Below, one piece after another: positions 1-7,923 of a DNA stretch of 59,056 bases; the first letter of the stretch is position 1; every line of letters begins with the position of its first letter. Origin of the DNA: Pseudomonadota bacterium (lineage in GTDB: Bacteria; Pseudomonadota; Alphaproteobacteria; Rhizobiales; Xanthobacteraceae); NCBI GenBank assembly GCA_023404705.1, contig JAEYAU010000136.1, forward strand, positions 1 to 59,056, read 5' to 3'. A program made the position numbers and the translations under genes. The notes beneath the pieces were generated by a model. It did no database searches and had not been told where the DNA came from. It saw only the letters and a program-made list of their open reading frames with translations.

Positions 1-26
1 GTTTGACAAAGTGGCTTCGTCGCTTC

Positions 27-176
27 GTAGGGTGCGCTAAGACGGCCCGAGCATTGCGGTCAGCACGCGGCGCAGCGTCCGTCGTGCGCACGCGTGCTGC
101 AGTGGCGACGCGTGCGCACGGCGGAATGGGCGCCGCGATCACCTTTCAACGCCTCGGCCGCCTTAGCGCACCCTAC
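27..176. repeat. Palindromic intergenic repeat, GTAGGGTGCGCT family, copy 1
   Basis: The outer arms at 27-41 and 162-176 are perfect 15-base inverted repeats (GTAGGGTGCGCTAAG and its complement). A second perfect 12-base inverted pair lies inside, at 84-95 and 108-119. The whole element could fold as one long interrupted hairpin. A related element with arms GTAGGGTGTGCTC occurs at 28658-28789. The stop codon of the minus-strand methyltransferase gene lies in the right arm. It has no coding content; it is probably a REP/MITE-like element that may also work as a terminator or mRNA-end structure (inference). Confidence 0.7.
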
Positions 177-1467
177 GCCGCAGCACACTCACGAAGAACC
201 CATCCGTGTCGGTCCTTCGCGGCGTCATCAGCAGCCCCTCCTCGGAGAGCAGCACGGCGCGGCGGAAGAGAAACGCCCGCTCGCCGAGCGCATCGGGAAG
301 CTGCGCGGGCGGCACCAGCGCAAACTCCGCGTGGCGCGCCAGAAACGCGCGCACCTGGTCGCCGTTCTCCTCGGCCAGCACCGAGCACGTGATATAGGCG
401 ATGCGGCCGCCGGCCTTCAGCAGCGGCGCGGCGCGGTCGAGCGCCGCGGCCTGGTCCTTCTGCCGCTGCTCCAGCGCGCCGGGGCGCACGCGCCACTTGG
501 CGTCGGGATTGCGGCGCCAGGCGCCGACGCCCGTGCAGGGCGCATCGACCAGCACGAGATCGGCGTGGCCGTCGAGATCGCCGAGGCCGTCATCGTTCCG
601 ACCGGGCGTGCGGATCTGCACATTGCGCGCGCCGGCGCGCTCGAGCCGCGCATGGATCGGCGCGAGCCGCCGCTTGTCGGGATCGGTGGCGTAGATCTGG
701 CCGCGGTTCTCCATCTCGCCGGCGAGCGCCAAGGTCTTGCCGCCGCCGCCGGCGCAGAGATCGACCACCTGCTCGCCCGGCTGCGCCCCGGCCAGCAGCG
801 CCGCGAGCTGCGAGCCCTCGTCCTGCACCTCGACGAGGCCCTTGAGGAAGGCGGGCTCGGCCTGGATTGCGGGATTCTTGCCGCCGGGCGTGAGCGGAAT
901 GCGCAAGCCGACCGGCGACCAGCGCGTCGGCTGCGGCGCATAGTCCGACAGCGCGGCCGCCGCCTTGTCGCGCTCGCCCTTCAAGAGATTGACGCGCAGG
1001 TCGAGCGGCGCGCGATGGGCGAGCGCCGCGCCCTCCTCGGCCCGCTCGTCGCCGAACACACGCGCAAAGGGCGCGTCGAGCCACTCCGGATAATCGCCGA
1101 GCACATGCGCGGGCGCGCCGTCGAGACTGGCGGCGCGCAGCCTCGCATGCTCCTCGTCGGTGAGCGGCGGCGGCGCGTGGCGCGCGCCGTTGAACAGCGT
1201 CGCGATCTTGGCGAGATCGAGGTTGCGCTCGCGCGCGAGCATGCCGAGCACGATCGCGCGCGGGCTCTCGGCGCCCATCAGCCAGGCCGACGACGCGCGC
1301 CGGCGCAGCGCGTCATAGACGAGGCCCGCGATGGCGGCGCGGTCGCCGGAGCCCGCGAAGCGGTGCGACAGGCCCCAGTCCTTCAGCGCGTCGGCCGCCG
1401 GCCGGCGGCGCGCCTCGATCTCGGCGATCACCTCGATCGCCGCGGACATACGGGCCGCCGGAGTCAT
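163..1467 (-). CDS. rsmB: RsmB/NOP-family RNA cytosine-5 methyltransferase
   Basis: SAM-dependent methyltransferase of the RsmB/Sun family, which methylates a cytosine (C967 in the E. coli enzyme) in 16S rRNA. The roughly 434-residue length and an N-terminal helical region of about 150 residues fit RsmB. The SAM-binding motif DLCAGGGGKT is at about residues 236-245. The two family cysteines are present: the nucleophile-region DAPCTGVG (Cys311) and TCSVLAEE (Cys361). The ATG start has AAAGG about 6 bases upstream. The MAPEG gene lies 24 bases upstream on the same strand, so the two may be co-transcribed. The last codons and the TAA stop lie inside a repeat arm, so the C-terminal RVR was probably contributed by the repeat. 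The exact target base cannot be told from sequence. Confidence 0.9.
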   Translation of the reverse strand: MTPAARMSAAIEVIAEIEARRRPAADALKDWGLSHRFAGSGDRAAIAGLVYDALRRRASSAWLMGAESPRAIVLGMLARERNLDLAKIATLFNGARHAPPPLTDEEHARLRAASLDGAPAHVLGDYPEWLDAPFARVFGDERAEEGAALAHRAPLDLRVNLLKGERDKAAAALSDYAPQPTRWSPVGLRIPLTPGGKNPAIQAEPAFLKGLVEVQDEGSQLAALLAGAQPGEQVVDLCAGGGGKTLALAGEMENRGQIYATDPDKRRLAPIHARLERAGARNVQIRTPGRNDDGLGDLDGHADLVLVDAPCTGVGAWRRNPDAKWRVRPGALEQRQKDQAAALDRAAPLLKAGGRIAYITCSVLAEENGDQVRAFLARHAEFALVPPAQLPDALGERAFLFRRAVLLSEEGLLMTPRRTDTDGFFVSVLRRRVR

Positions 1468-1491
1468 ACTTTGCCTTTCAAACGCGCGGCG

Positions 1492-1914
1492 TCAGATGCC
1501 GCCGAGCAGCCGCAGCGCGTAGATCACCCACATGGCGAGCAGCACCACTGCGCTTGCCGCGAACACATAGAAGCGATTCGGCACGTAGTTCGAGGTGACG
1601 TGCACATAGGCATGAAAGTAGCGCAGCACGACGAAGACCCAGGACATCAGCACGAACAGCAGGTCCGCGAACTTCGTCATATAGGCCATGATCACCAGCA
1701 CGTAGAACAGCACCGGCAGCTGCAGCTGGTTGTGATAGGCGTTGCCGATCTGCTGGATGCGCGCCGGCCAGGCGGGCTGGCCGAGCGCCATGTCCTTGAT
1801 CTTCACCTCGCCCCGCTTGATGCAGGCCGTGCGCAGGCTCGCCATCCAGAACATCAGGCCGAAGGTGAGCGCGACCATCGCGAACACCGGCAGGAAGATC
1901 ATGCGGACGTCCAT
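1492..1914 (-). CDS. MAPEG-family membrane protein
   Basis: A 140-residue inner-membrane protein with four hydrophobic segments and the MAPEG signature region GNAYHNQLQLPVLFYVL at about residues 57-73. The MAPEG family comprises membrane-associated eicosanoid and glutathione enzymes; most bacterial members have no known substrate. The start has AGGGG six bases upstream. It is the first gene of a probable two-gene unit with the rRNA methyltransferase. The family call is firm; the catalytic role is unknown. Confidence 0.85.
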   Translation of the reverse strand: MDVRMIFLPVFAMVALTFGLMFWMASLRTACIKRGEVKIKDMALGQPAWPARIQQIGNAYHNQLQLPVLFYVLVIMAYMTKFADLLFVLMSWVFVVLRYFHAYVHVTSNYVPNRFYVFAASAVVLLAMWVIYALRLLGGI

Positions 1915-1942
1915 TGCGTTCCCCTCGTGTCGATTGCTCTCT

Positions 1943-2062
1943 GCGTCATCCCGGCCGAGCGCGCAGCGCGAGAGCCGGGATCCATATCCCCTGTCGTCGT
2001 TATAACCGCAAGACAGGGGTTATGGATCCCGGACAGCCGCTGCGCGGCTTCCGGGATGACGC
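1943..2062. repeat. Palindromic repeat, GTCATCCCGG type
   Basis: Perfect 12-base outer arms GCGTCATCCCGG (1943-1954) and CCGGGATGACGC (2051-2062). Nested inside is a second palindrome built on CCGGGATCCATA...TATGGATCCCGG with a CCCCTGTC/GACAGGGG core. It fills the gap between two minus-strand genes. The layout is that of a REP-like or MITE-like interspersed repeat; only one copy is in the window. Confidence 0.7.
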
Positions 2063-2073
2063 GGAGTGTCCGT

Positions 2074-3090
2074 TCACGCCACGCGCACCAGCAGCTTGCC
2101 GAAATTCTCGCCGCGCAACAGGCCGATCATGGCGCGTGGCGCGTTCTCGAGGCCGTCGACGATGTCCTCGCGGTAGCGGATCTTGCCCTGCTTGAGCCAG
2201 CCCGCGACGTCGCGCAGGAAGTCGTCGTGGCGCGCCGCGAAATCCGTGACGATGAAGCCGCGGATGGTCAGGCGCTTGGTCAGCACGGCGCGCATGAGCT
2301 GCGGCACCTTGTTCGGACCGGCGGGCAGCTCGGTCGCGTTGTACTGCGCGATCAGGCCGCAGACCGGAATGCGCGCGAAGAAGTTCAGCAGCGGAAACAC
2401 CGCGTCCCAGACCGCGCCGCTGACGTTCTCGAAATAGACGTCGATGCCGTTCGGGCACGCGGCCTTGAGGCGCTGCGGGAAGTCGTCGGCGCGATGGTCG
2501 ATGCAGTCCGTGAAGCCGAGCTCCTCCTTCACGAAGCGGCACTTGTCGGCGCCGCCCGCGATGCCGATCGCGCGCGCCCCCTTGATGCGCGCGATCTGCC
2601 CGACCACCGAGCCGACCGCGCCCGAGGCGGCCGCGACCACCACGGTCTCGCCCTCCTTCGGCTGGCCGATCTCGAGCAGCCCCGTATAGGCCGTCATGCC
2701 GGGCATGCCGAGCACGCCCAGCGCGGTCGAGACCGGCGCAACCTTGGGGTCGAGCTTCCGGAGGCCCTTGCCGTCGGAGACGAGATGCGTCTGCCAGCCC
2801 GCGCGCGAGAGCACGATGTCGCCGGCCTTGAAGCGCTCGTTGTTCGACGCGACGACCTCGGAGACCGTGCCGGCCTCCATCACCTCGTCGACGCCGACGG
2901 ACTTGGCATAGGACGGCGCGTCGCTCATGCGCCCGCGCATATACGGGTCGAGCGAGAGCCACAGCGTCTTGAGCAGCACCTCGCCGGCGCCCGGCTTGGG
3001 CACCGGCGCCTCCTCGAGGCGGAAGTCGCTCGCCTTCGGCTCCCCGACGGGACGCGAGGCAAGAACAATGCGACGGGCGGTGTCGGCCAT
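2074..3090 (-). CDS. NADP-dependent medium-chain oxidoreductase (CurA/LTB4DH type)
   Basis: A 338-residue zinc-independent member of the medium-chain dehydrogenase/reductase superfamily, of the type that reduces activated double bonds with NADPH (curcumin reductase/leukotriene B4 dehydrogenase group). The opening 'RRIVLASRPVGEP' and 'EAPVPKPGAGEVLLKTLWLSLDPYMRGRM' are typical of this subfamily. The nucleotide-binding AASGAVGSVVGQ motif is at about residues 183-194. There are no zinc-ligand cysteines. It is cytosolic, and the physiological substrate cannot be predicted. It stands alone between a repeat and an oppositely oriented gene. Confidence 0.88.
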   Translation of the reverse strand: MADTARRIVLASRPVGEPKASDFRLEEAPVPKPGAGEVLLKTLWLSLDPYMRGRMSDAPSYAKSVGVDEVMEAGTVSEVVASNNERFKAGDIVLSRAGWQTHLVSDGKGLRKLDPKVAPVSTALGVLGMPGMTAYTGLLEIGQPKEGETVVVAAASGAVGSVVGQIARIKGARAIGIAGGADKCRFVKEELGFTDCIDHRADDFPQRLKAACPNGIDVYFENVSGAVWDAVFPLLNFFARIPVCGLIAQYNATELPAGPNKVPQLMRAVLTKRLTIRGFIVTDFAARHDDFLRDVAGWLKQGKIRYREDIVDGLENAPRAMIGLLRGENFGKLLVRVA

Positions 3091-3189
3091 GCGGGGCTCC
3101 TGGGCGAGAGGGCGCAGCTATACCAGAGCATTGAACGAATGGGCAGCGCGGCGCGACCAACGCGGATAACCTCTCCGACCGGTCCTCCG

Positions 3190-4083
3190 ATGCGATACCT
3201 CGCTGCACTTCTGGCCGCCCTGGGCGGCGCCATCCTGGGCTGGACCGCCGGAACCAAGCTGTTCGTCATGCTGTTCGAGCTGCTCTGGCGGCACGACCGC
3301 GAGCAGATGCTGGGTACTGTGCTCGGCACCTACGCCCTGCCCGTGCTGCTGGCCGCGCTCGGCTTCGTGCTGGTGCTCTGGCTGGCGCGCCGTCCGCCGT
3401 CGGGCTTCGGCGCATCGCTCCTGCTGGCGCCGCTCGCCGCGCTCAGCGGCGCCACGCTCGGCTACGTGGCAGGCGAAGCTTCCGGCTACGCGCTGGCGCG
3501 CGCCTTCGACCTCGAAGGCTCCGCGTTCAAGGACAATCTCATTCTCCTGGTTCTGCTCGGCACGCTGGGCGGCCTCGCGGCGGGCGCGCTCGTCGCCGGG
3601 TTCACGCGCGGCGATCGCCTCTGGGGCAAGCTCGGCATCGCGGTGATCGGCGCGCTGGCAGCCGTGCCGCTGTTCCTCGTGTGCATCAGCGTGCAGAACG
3701 CCCTCGGCAATTCGCGTTATGGCCGCGGCCTCAATGCTGTGATGCGCTTCGAGATCCGGCTGCCCGCCGGTGTCGCGCAGCCCGCCAAGGACACGGTGAG
3801 GATCGACCTGCGCGGCGAAGCCGAGCCGAAGGAAGGCTTTCTTTACGACGGCAGCGAGCGGCGCGAAGGCGATCGCGTCGTGCTCCCGGGCTTCGTCTGG
3901 CTGAAGGATGCGACCGACACGCGGCAGCTCGCCGTGACTTTGCCGAACGAGCCGACGCGGGTCTTCCGCGTGCCGCTCCCCGCGAAGCCGGTTGCCGTCG
4001 AGAACTACACGCCCTGGCAGCACGCCGACTCCGCTGCCGACGACGCCTTCGAAATCCGCTTCCGCATGGAAAAGGAGCGCTAG
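3190..4083 (+). CDS. Hypothetical membrane protein
   Basis: A protein of about 297 residues beginning MRYLAALLAALGG, with five hydrophobic segments in the first 180 residues and a soluble, probably extracytoplasmic C-terminal domain of about 110 residues. I do not recognise the family. An ATG at 3139 is also in frame, but the hydrophobic N-terminus favours 3190; neither has a strong ribosome-binding site. The TAG stop overlaps the guaB stop in a shared CTAG. An uninterrupted frame runs upstream across the antisense of other genes and is not coding. Confidence 0.7.
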   Translation: MRYLAALLAALGGAILGWTAGTKLFVMLFELLWRHDREQMLGTVLGTYALPVLLAALGFVLVLWLARRPPSGFGASLLLAPLAALSGATLGYVAGEASGYALARAFDLEGSAFKDNLILLVLLGTLGGLAAGALVAGFTRGDRLWGKLGIAVIGALAAVPLFLVCISVQNALGNSRYGRGLNAVMRFEIRLPAGVAQPAKDTVRIDLRGEAEPKEGFLYDGSERREGDRVVLPGFVWLKDATDTRQLAVTLPNEPTRVFRVPLPAKPVAVENYTPWQHADSAADDAFEIRFRMEKER

Positions 4084-5576
4084 ATCCGGCTCGGATAGTT
4101 CGGGCTCTCGCGCGTGATGGTCACGTCGTGCACGTGGCTTTCGCGCAGGCCGGCGCCGGAGATGCGCACGAACTCCGCCTTCTCGTGGAATTCCGCGATC
4201 GTCTTGGCGCCGACATAGCCCATCGCGGCGCGCAGGCCGCCCGCGAGCTGGTGCAGCACGGTGCCGGCCGCGCCTTTGTAGGGCACCTGGCCCTCGACGC
4301 CTTCGGGCACGAGCTTGAGCGTGTCCTTGATGTCCTGCTGGAAGTAGCGATCCGCCGAGCCGCGCGCCATGGCGCCGACCGAGCCCATGCCGCGATAGGT
4401 CTTGTACGAGCGCCCCTGATAGAGGAACACCTCGCCCGGCGTTTCGTCGGTGCCGGCGAGCAGCGAGCCCACCATGGCGCAGTCGGCGCCCGCCGCGAGC
4501 GCCTTGGCGAGGTCGCCCGAATACTTGATGCCGCCGTCCGCGATCACGCCGGTGCGGGTCGCTTTCGCGACATCCACCGCGTCCATGATCGCGGTGAGCT
4601 GCGGCACGCCGACGCCGGCAACGATGCGCGTGGTGCAGATCGAGCCCGGGCCGATGCCGACCTTGATGGCGTCGGCGCCCGAGTCGATCAGCGCCTTGGC
4701 GCCGTCGCGGGTCGCGACATTGCCGGCCACCACCTGCACCTTGTTGGAGAGCCGCTTGATGCGGTCGACCGCCTCCAGCACGCGCTTGGAATGGCCGTGC
4801 GCGGTGTCGACCACCACGAGATCGACGCCGGCCGCGATCAGCTGCTCGGTGCGCTCGAAGCCGGCATCGCCGACGGTGGTCGCGGCCGCGACGCGCAGGC
4901 GGCCCTGCTCGTCCTTGGCGGCGTTCGGGTTGGCGACCGCCTTCTCGATGTCCTTCACGGTGATCAGGCCGACGCAGCGATAGTTCTCGTCCACCACCAG
5001 CAGCTTCTCGATGCGGTGCTGGTGCAGGAGCTTCTTCGCCTCCTCCTGCTGCACGCCTTCGCGCACCGTGATCAGCCGCTCCTTGGTCATCAGCTCGGCG
5101 ACCCGCTGGCGCGGATCGGTGGCGAACCGCACGTCGCGGTTGGTGAGGATGCCGACGAGCTTGCCGGCGACGCCCGCGCCGCCGCCTTCAACGACCGGAA
5201 TGCCCGAGATGCCGTGGTCCTGCATCAGCGCGAGCGCGTCGGCGAGCGTCGCGTTCGGATGAATGGTGAGCGGGTTCACCACCATGCCGGACTCGAACTT
5301 CTTCACGCGGCGCACCTGCTCGGCCTGCGCCTCGGGCTCGAGATTGCGGTGGAGCACGCCGATGCCGCCGGCCTGCGCCATGGCGATCGCCATCTTGGCC
5401 TCGGTGACCGTGTCCATGGCCGAGGCGATGATCGGCAGATTGAGCGGGATCTCGCGGGTAATCCGCGTGCGGATGTCGGCCTCGGACGGCAGCACGTCCG
5501 ACAGCCCCGGTTTGAGCAGGACGTCGTCGAAGGTCAGCGCTTCGCGCAGGCTCCCGTTCGGCTCAAGCATTGCCAA
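4080..5576 (-). CDS. guaB: IMP dehydrogenase
   Basis: Catalyses NAD-dependent oxidation of IMP to XMP, the committed step of GMP synthesis, in the cytosol as a tetramer. It is full length at 498 residues. Two CBS domains are inserted at about residues 95-215. The catalytic loop GSICTT carries the nucleophile Cys314. The phosphate and nucleotide-binding GGIKYSGD and the mobile flap MARGSADRYFQ follow. The start is supported by GAGGAG about 6-8 bases upstream. It converges on the preceding membrane-protein gene; both stops share CTAG. The assignment is unambiguous. Confidence 0.98.
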   Translation of the reverse strand: MAMLEPNGSLREALTFDDVLLKPGLSDVLPSEADIRTRITREIPLNLPIIASAMDTVTEAKMAIAMAQAGGIGVLHRNLEPEAQAEQVRRVKKFESGMVVNPLTIHPNATLADALALMQDHGISGIPVVEGGGAGVAGKLVGILTNRDVRFATDPRQRVAELMTKERLITVREGVQQEEAKKLLHQHRIEKLLVVDENYRCVGLITVKDIEKAVANPNAAKDEQGRLRVAAATTVGDAGFERTEQLIAAGVDLVVVDTAHGHSKRVLEAVDRIKRLSNKVQVVAGNVATRDGAKALIDSGADAIKVGIGPGSICTTRIVAGVGVPQLTAIMDAVDVAKATRTGVIADGGIKYSGDLAKALAAGADCAMVGSLLAGTDETPGEVFLYQGRSYKTYRGMGSVGAMARGSADRYFQQDIKDTLKLVPEGVEGQVPYKGAAGTVLHQLAGGLRAAMGYVGAKTIAEFHEKAEFVRISGAGLRESHVHDVTITRESPNYPSRI

Positions 5577-5758
5577 CTCTCCTCGGCCGCCGGGGCTGAA
5601 ATGAGGCCGCTCGCCCGGCCGGTGTGGCCGGGGCCGACGAGTCGGGACCCCTGTGGTTGGCGCCGGTCGTTAGCACGGCCGGAAGCGGATTCCTAGTGCT
5701 AGCGGTGAGCGGGCCTGGGACAACGCATGATGTTGTTGGAAACCTAGTTTCGCGCCGC

Positions 5759-6373
5759 TCAGCGCACGCGCCGGAACGGCTCCGTGTGCAGGGCAACGTT
5801 CCGCAGGCTGATCACCTGGACGGCCGAGAGGACGAACATCAGGGGCGCGAAAGCCGCCGCCTGCAGCCTATCGCGGCCGAGCAGGTCGAGGAGATCCGCG
5901 CTCTCGAGCAGCCAGCCGAGGAGCACCACCACGACCAGCGCCACGAGATTGCCGAGGGCGGTGATCAGCGCCCAGAACGGTGCGCGGCCGAGCCAGGTCT
6001 TGAGCATCCGGCCCTGAATCCAGCCGAGGATCAGGACGACGGGCGTGGTGACGATGCCGATGACGGTCGCGTATTCGCGATAGCTCGGCACGTGCCGGTA
6101 GCCGCTGAACGCCGCGAAGCCGAGCATATAGGCGAGCAGCATGAACAGCGGCGTGAGCAGCAGCCAGAGCAGCGCCATGTCGGAGATCGGCTGGTAGCGA
6201 TAGAGCGCAACCACTTGCGCCAGCGCCACCGCGGCGACCGGCAGCAGAAAGATCACAAAGACGAAGCCGCTCTTCGTGGGGCCGAACCCGTAAGCGATGA
6301 GAAAGCCGATCGTCGCGCCAAGGGCGCTCAGCAGCAGCCATCGGCGGCAGATCTGTCTCACCTCGTCCGTCAT
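5759..6373 (-). CDS. Hypothetical integral membrane protein
   Basis: A 204-residue protein with about five hydrophobic helices, starting MTDEVRQICRRWLLL. The second half has paired hydrophobic helices split by a charged loop (RMLKTWLGRAPF). I do not recognise the family. The start is supported by GGAGGA seven bases upstream. It is 182 bases upstream of guaB on the same strand and diverges from the TPR gene; a CRP-like palindrome lies between the two divergent genes. Confidence 0.7.
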   Translation of the reverse strand: MTDEVRQICRRWLLLSALGATIGFLIAYGFGPTKSGFVFVIFLLPVAAVALAQVVALYRYQPISDMALLWLLLTPLFMLLAYMLGFAAFSGYRHVPSYREYATVIGIVTTPVVLILGWIQGRMLKTWLGRAPFWALITALGNLVALVVVVLLGWLLESADLLDLLGRDRLQAAAFAPLMFVLSAVQVISLRNVALHTEPFRRVR

Positions 6374-6451
6374 GTCGGCGTCCTCCGGGCTCCATGCCCA
6401 AAAGGGCTCTCCGGCCGGAGCCGAGACTTAGCGCGCTGGGAGCGCCGCCGA

Positions 6452-6467
6452 TGTGATGGACATCACG
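6452..6467. promoter_or_regulatory. CRP/FNR-family-like palindrome
   Basis: TGTGATGGACATCACG has the form TGTGA-N6-TCACG, one base from the classical CRP consensus; its core GTGAT-N4-ATCAC is perfectly symmetrical. It lies in the 177-base gap between the divergent membrane-protein and TPR genes. The TTGACC just downstream could be a -35 element for the TPR gene. A single site by eye; binding is unproven. Confidence 0.35.
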
Positions 6468-6550
6468 ATTTGACCGGTGGCTCCCGGCCTTGAACCTCCG
6501 GGTCGTTCCGCCCGACGAAATGACAAGCCGTCCTCTTTCCGGAGCTCCCC

Positions 6551-7492
6551 ATGCGGTCCCGCCCTGCCCTTCCGCTCGCCGTCGCGGCCGTCGCCGGCTT
6601 CGCCCTGCTCGCGGCTCCCGCCGTCGCCAGCGAGGACTGGGAGGCCTGCGGCGCGCCGGGCGCCAGCAACGCAGAACGGATCGCGCGCTGCTCGGCCGCA
6701 ATCGCGTCCGGACAGGAGAGCGGGCGCCGGCTCTCGCAGGCCTACTGCTCGCGCGGCCATGCGCTGACGGAGACGCGCGAGCTGGACCGCGCCCTCACGG
6801 ATCTCGACGAGGCGGTCCGCATCGATCCGAGCAATGCCTGCGGCTATCTCAATCGCGGCCGCGTGTTCGAGTTCAAGCGCGACTTCGATCGCGCGATCGC
6901 CGATCTCGACGAGGCGATCAAGCGCGAGCCGCAGTTCGCCCTCGCCCACAACAATCGCGGTTTCGTGTGGGCGCTCAAAGGCGATCTCGAACGCGCGATC
7001 GCGGATTACAGCGAAGCGATCCGCCTCGATCCGACCTTGCGCATCGCTTACGGCAATCGCGGCTTTGCCTTCTACAAGCGCAAGAACTTCGACCGCGCGC
7101 TCGCGGATTACGACGAGTCGATCCGGCTCGATCCGCGGCACATGATGAGCTATCTCAACCGCGGCAATCTGTGGCGTGACGCCGGCCAGATCGAGCGCGC
7201 CATCGCGGACTACGCCAAGGTGATCGAGATCGCGCCCGATGACGCGCGCGGCTGGCGCAACCGCGGCTCGATGTATCTCTACAAGAACGACATCAAGCGC
7301 GGCCTTGCCGACTACGACCGGGCAATCCGGCTCGATCCGCAGGACGCCTATTCGTACAACAATCGCGGCTTCGCCCGGAACCAGAAGGGCGACCGCAAGG
7401 GCGCGATCGCCGACTACCGCAAGGCGCTCGAGCTGCAGCCCGGCCTTGCCTCGGCGACCGAGGCGCTGAAGCGATTGGGCGAGAAGCTGTAG
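6551..7492 (+). CDS. Secreted tetratricopeptide-repeat protein
   Basis: A 313-residue protein with a Sec signal peptide (about residues 1-26, ending APAVAS) and at least seven consecutive 34-residue TPR units from about residue 50 to the C-terminus. The repeats carry the recurring 'DFDRAIADLDEAIK..P' and 'YNNRGFA' blocks. TPR arrays are protein-protein scaffolds, so this is probably a periplasmic or outer-membrane-associated adaptor; the partner is unknown. GGAG lies six bases before the ATG. A short palindromic repeat follows the gene. Confidence 0.85.
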   Translation: MRSRPALPLAVAAVAGFALLAAPAVASEDWEACGAPGASNAERIARCSAAIASGQESGRRLSQAYCSRGHALTETRELDRALTDLDEAVRIDPSNACGYLNRGRVFEFKRDFDRAIADLDEAIKREPQFALAHNNRGFVWALKGDLERAIADYSEAIRLDPTLRIAYGNRGFAFYKRKNFDRALADYDESIRLDPRHMMSYLNRGNLWRDAGQIERAIADYAKVIEIAPDDARGWRNRGSMYLYKNDIKRGLADYDRAIRLDPQDAYSYNNRGFARNQKGDRKGAIADYRKALELQPGLASATEALKRLGEKL

Positions 7493-7523
7493 GCGAAATC
7501 AGCCGCAGGCAACCTCTTTTCGT

Positions 7524-7576
7524 CCGTCACCCTGAGGTGCTCGCTCGCAGCGCTCGCTCGCACCTCAGGATGACGG
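7524..7576. repeat. GTCACCCTGAGG-family palindromic repeat, short copy
   Basis: The arms CCGTCACCCTGAGG (7524-7537) and CCTCAGGATGACGG (7563-7576) are complementary except for one G-T pair. They enclose a duplicated GCTCGCTCGCA. This is a 53-base version of the longer elements at 10475, 14992 and 16562; it lacks their inner GAGCCTCGAAGG arms. It lies at the 3' ends of two convergent genes, where it could fold into a bidirectional terminator (inference). Confidence 0.75.
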
Positions 7577-7603
7577 GTTGAGGTTCTCGGGTGTCGCTAG
7601 TCC

Positions 7604-7864
7604 CTACGGCCGCCAGCCGGGCGGCGGGCCGTGACGCTCGATGGCGTCCACCATCTCGCGGTGCCTGCGGTCCTTGCGCCGCATCGCGATGGCGATCACG
7701 GCATGCAGCGAGGGCAGCGCGAAGAAGAACGGCACTGTGAACAAGAACAGCACGCCGAGGATGACGCTGATCACGATCAGCACGACGTTGGCGATCGCCG
7801 CGAACGGCTGTCCGTTCAGCAGCAGGCCGAGCGGCGGCAGAAGCACAGCGAGAATGTAGATCAT
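7604..7864 (-). CDS. YqaE/Pmp3-like small membrane protein
   Basis: An 86-residue protein. The segment ILAVLLPPLGLLLNG followed by a second helix resembles the YqaE/Pmp3 proteolipid family of stress-related two-helix membrane peptides, here with an extended charged C-terminal tail (RRKDRRHREM). The start is chosen at 7864 because GGGAG lies seven bases upstream. An ATG at 7870 is too close to it, and a start at 7915 would add a hydrophilic leader. The function of the family is poorly defined (membrane potential or ion homeostasis in yeast). Confidence 0.6.
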   Translation of the reverse strand: MIYILAVLLPPLGLLLNGQPFAAIANVVLIVISVILGVLFLFTVPFFFALPSLHAVIAIAMRRKDRRHREMVDAIERHGPPPGWRP

Positions 7865-7923
7865 GGTCATGCTCCCAGGCGAACGCCGCAGCATGTGGGA
7901 ATGCTGATCCGACAATACAAGTG

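Noticed and set aside
94..3189. Long open plus-strand frame leading into the membrane protein at 3190
   Set aside because: It is antisense to the rsmB-like, MAPEG and MDR genes, which have full family motifs; its own translation is Arg/Ala/Glu-rich low complexity typical of shadows in GC-rich DNA.
3681..5696. Plus-strand frame of 671 codons over guaB
   Set aside because: Antisense to guaB, which is unambiguous; composition is His/Arg/Ala-rich shadow type.
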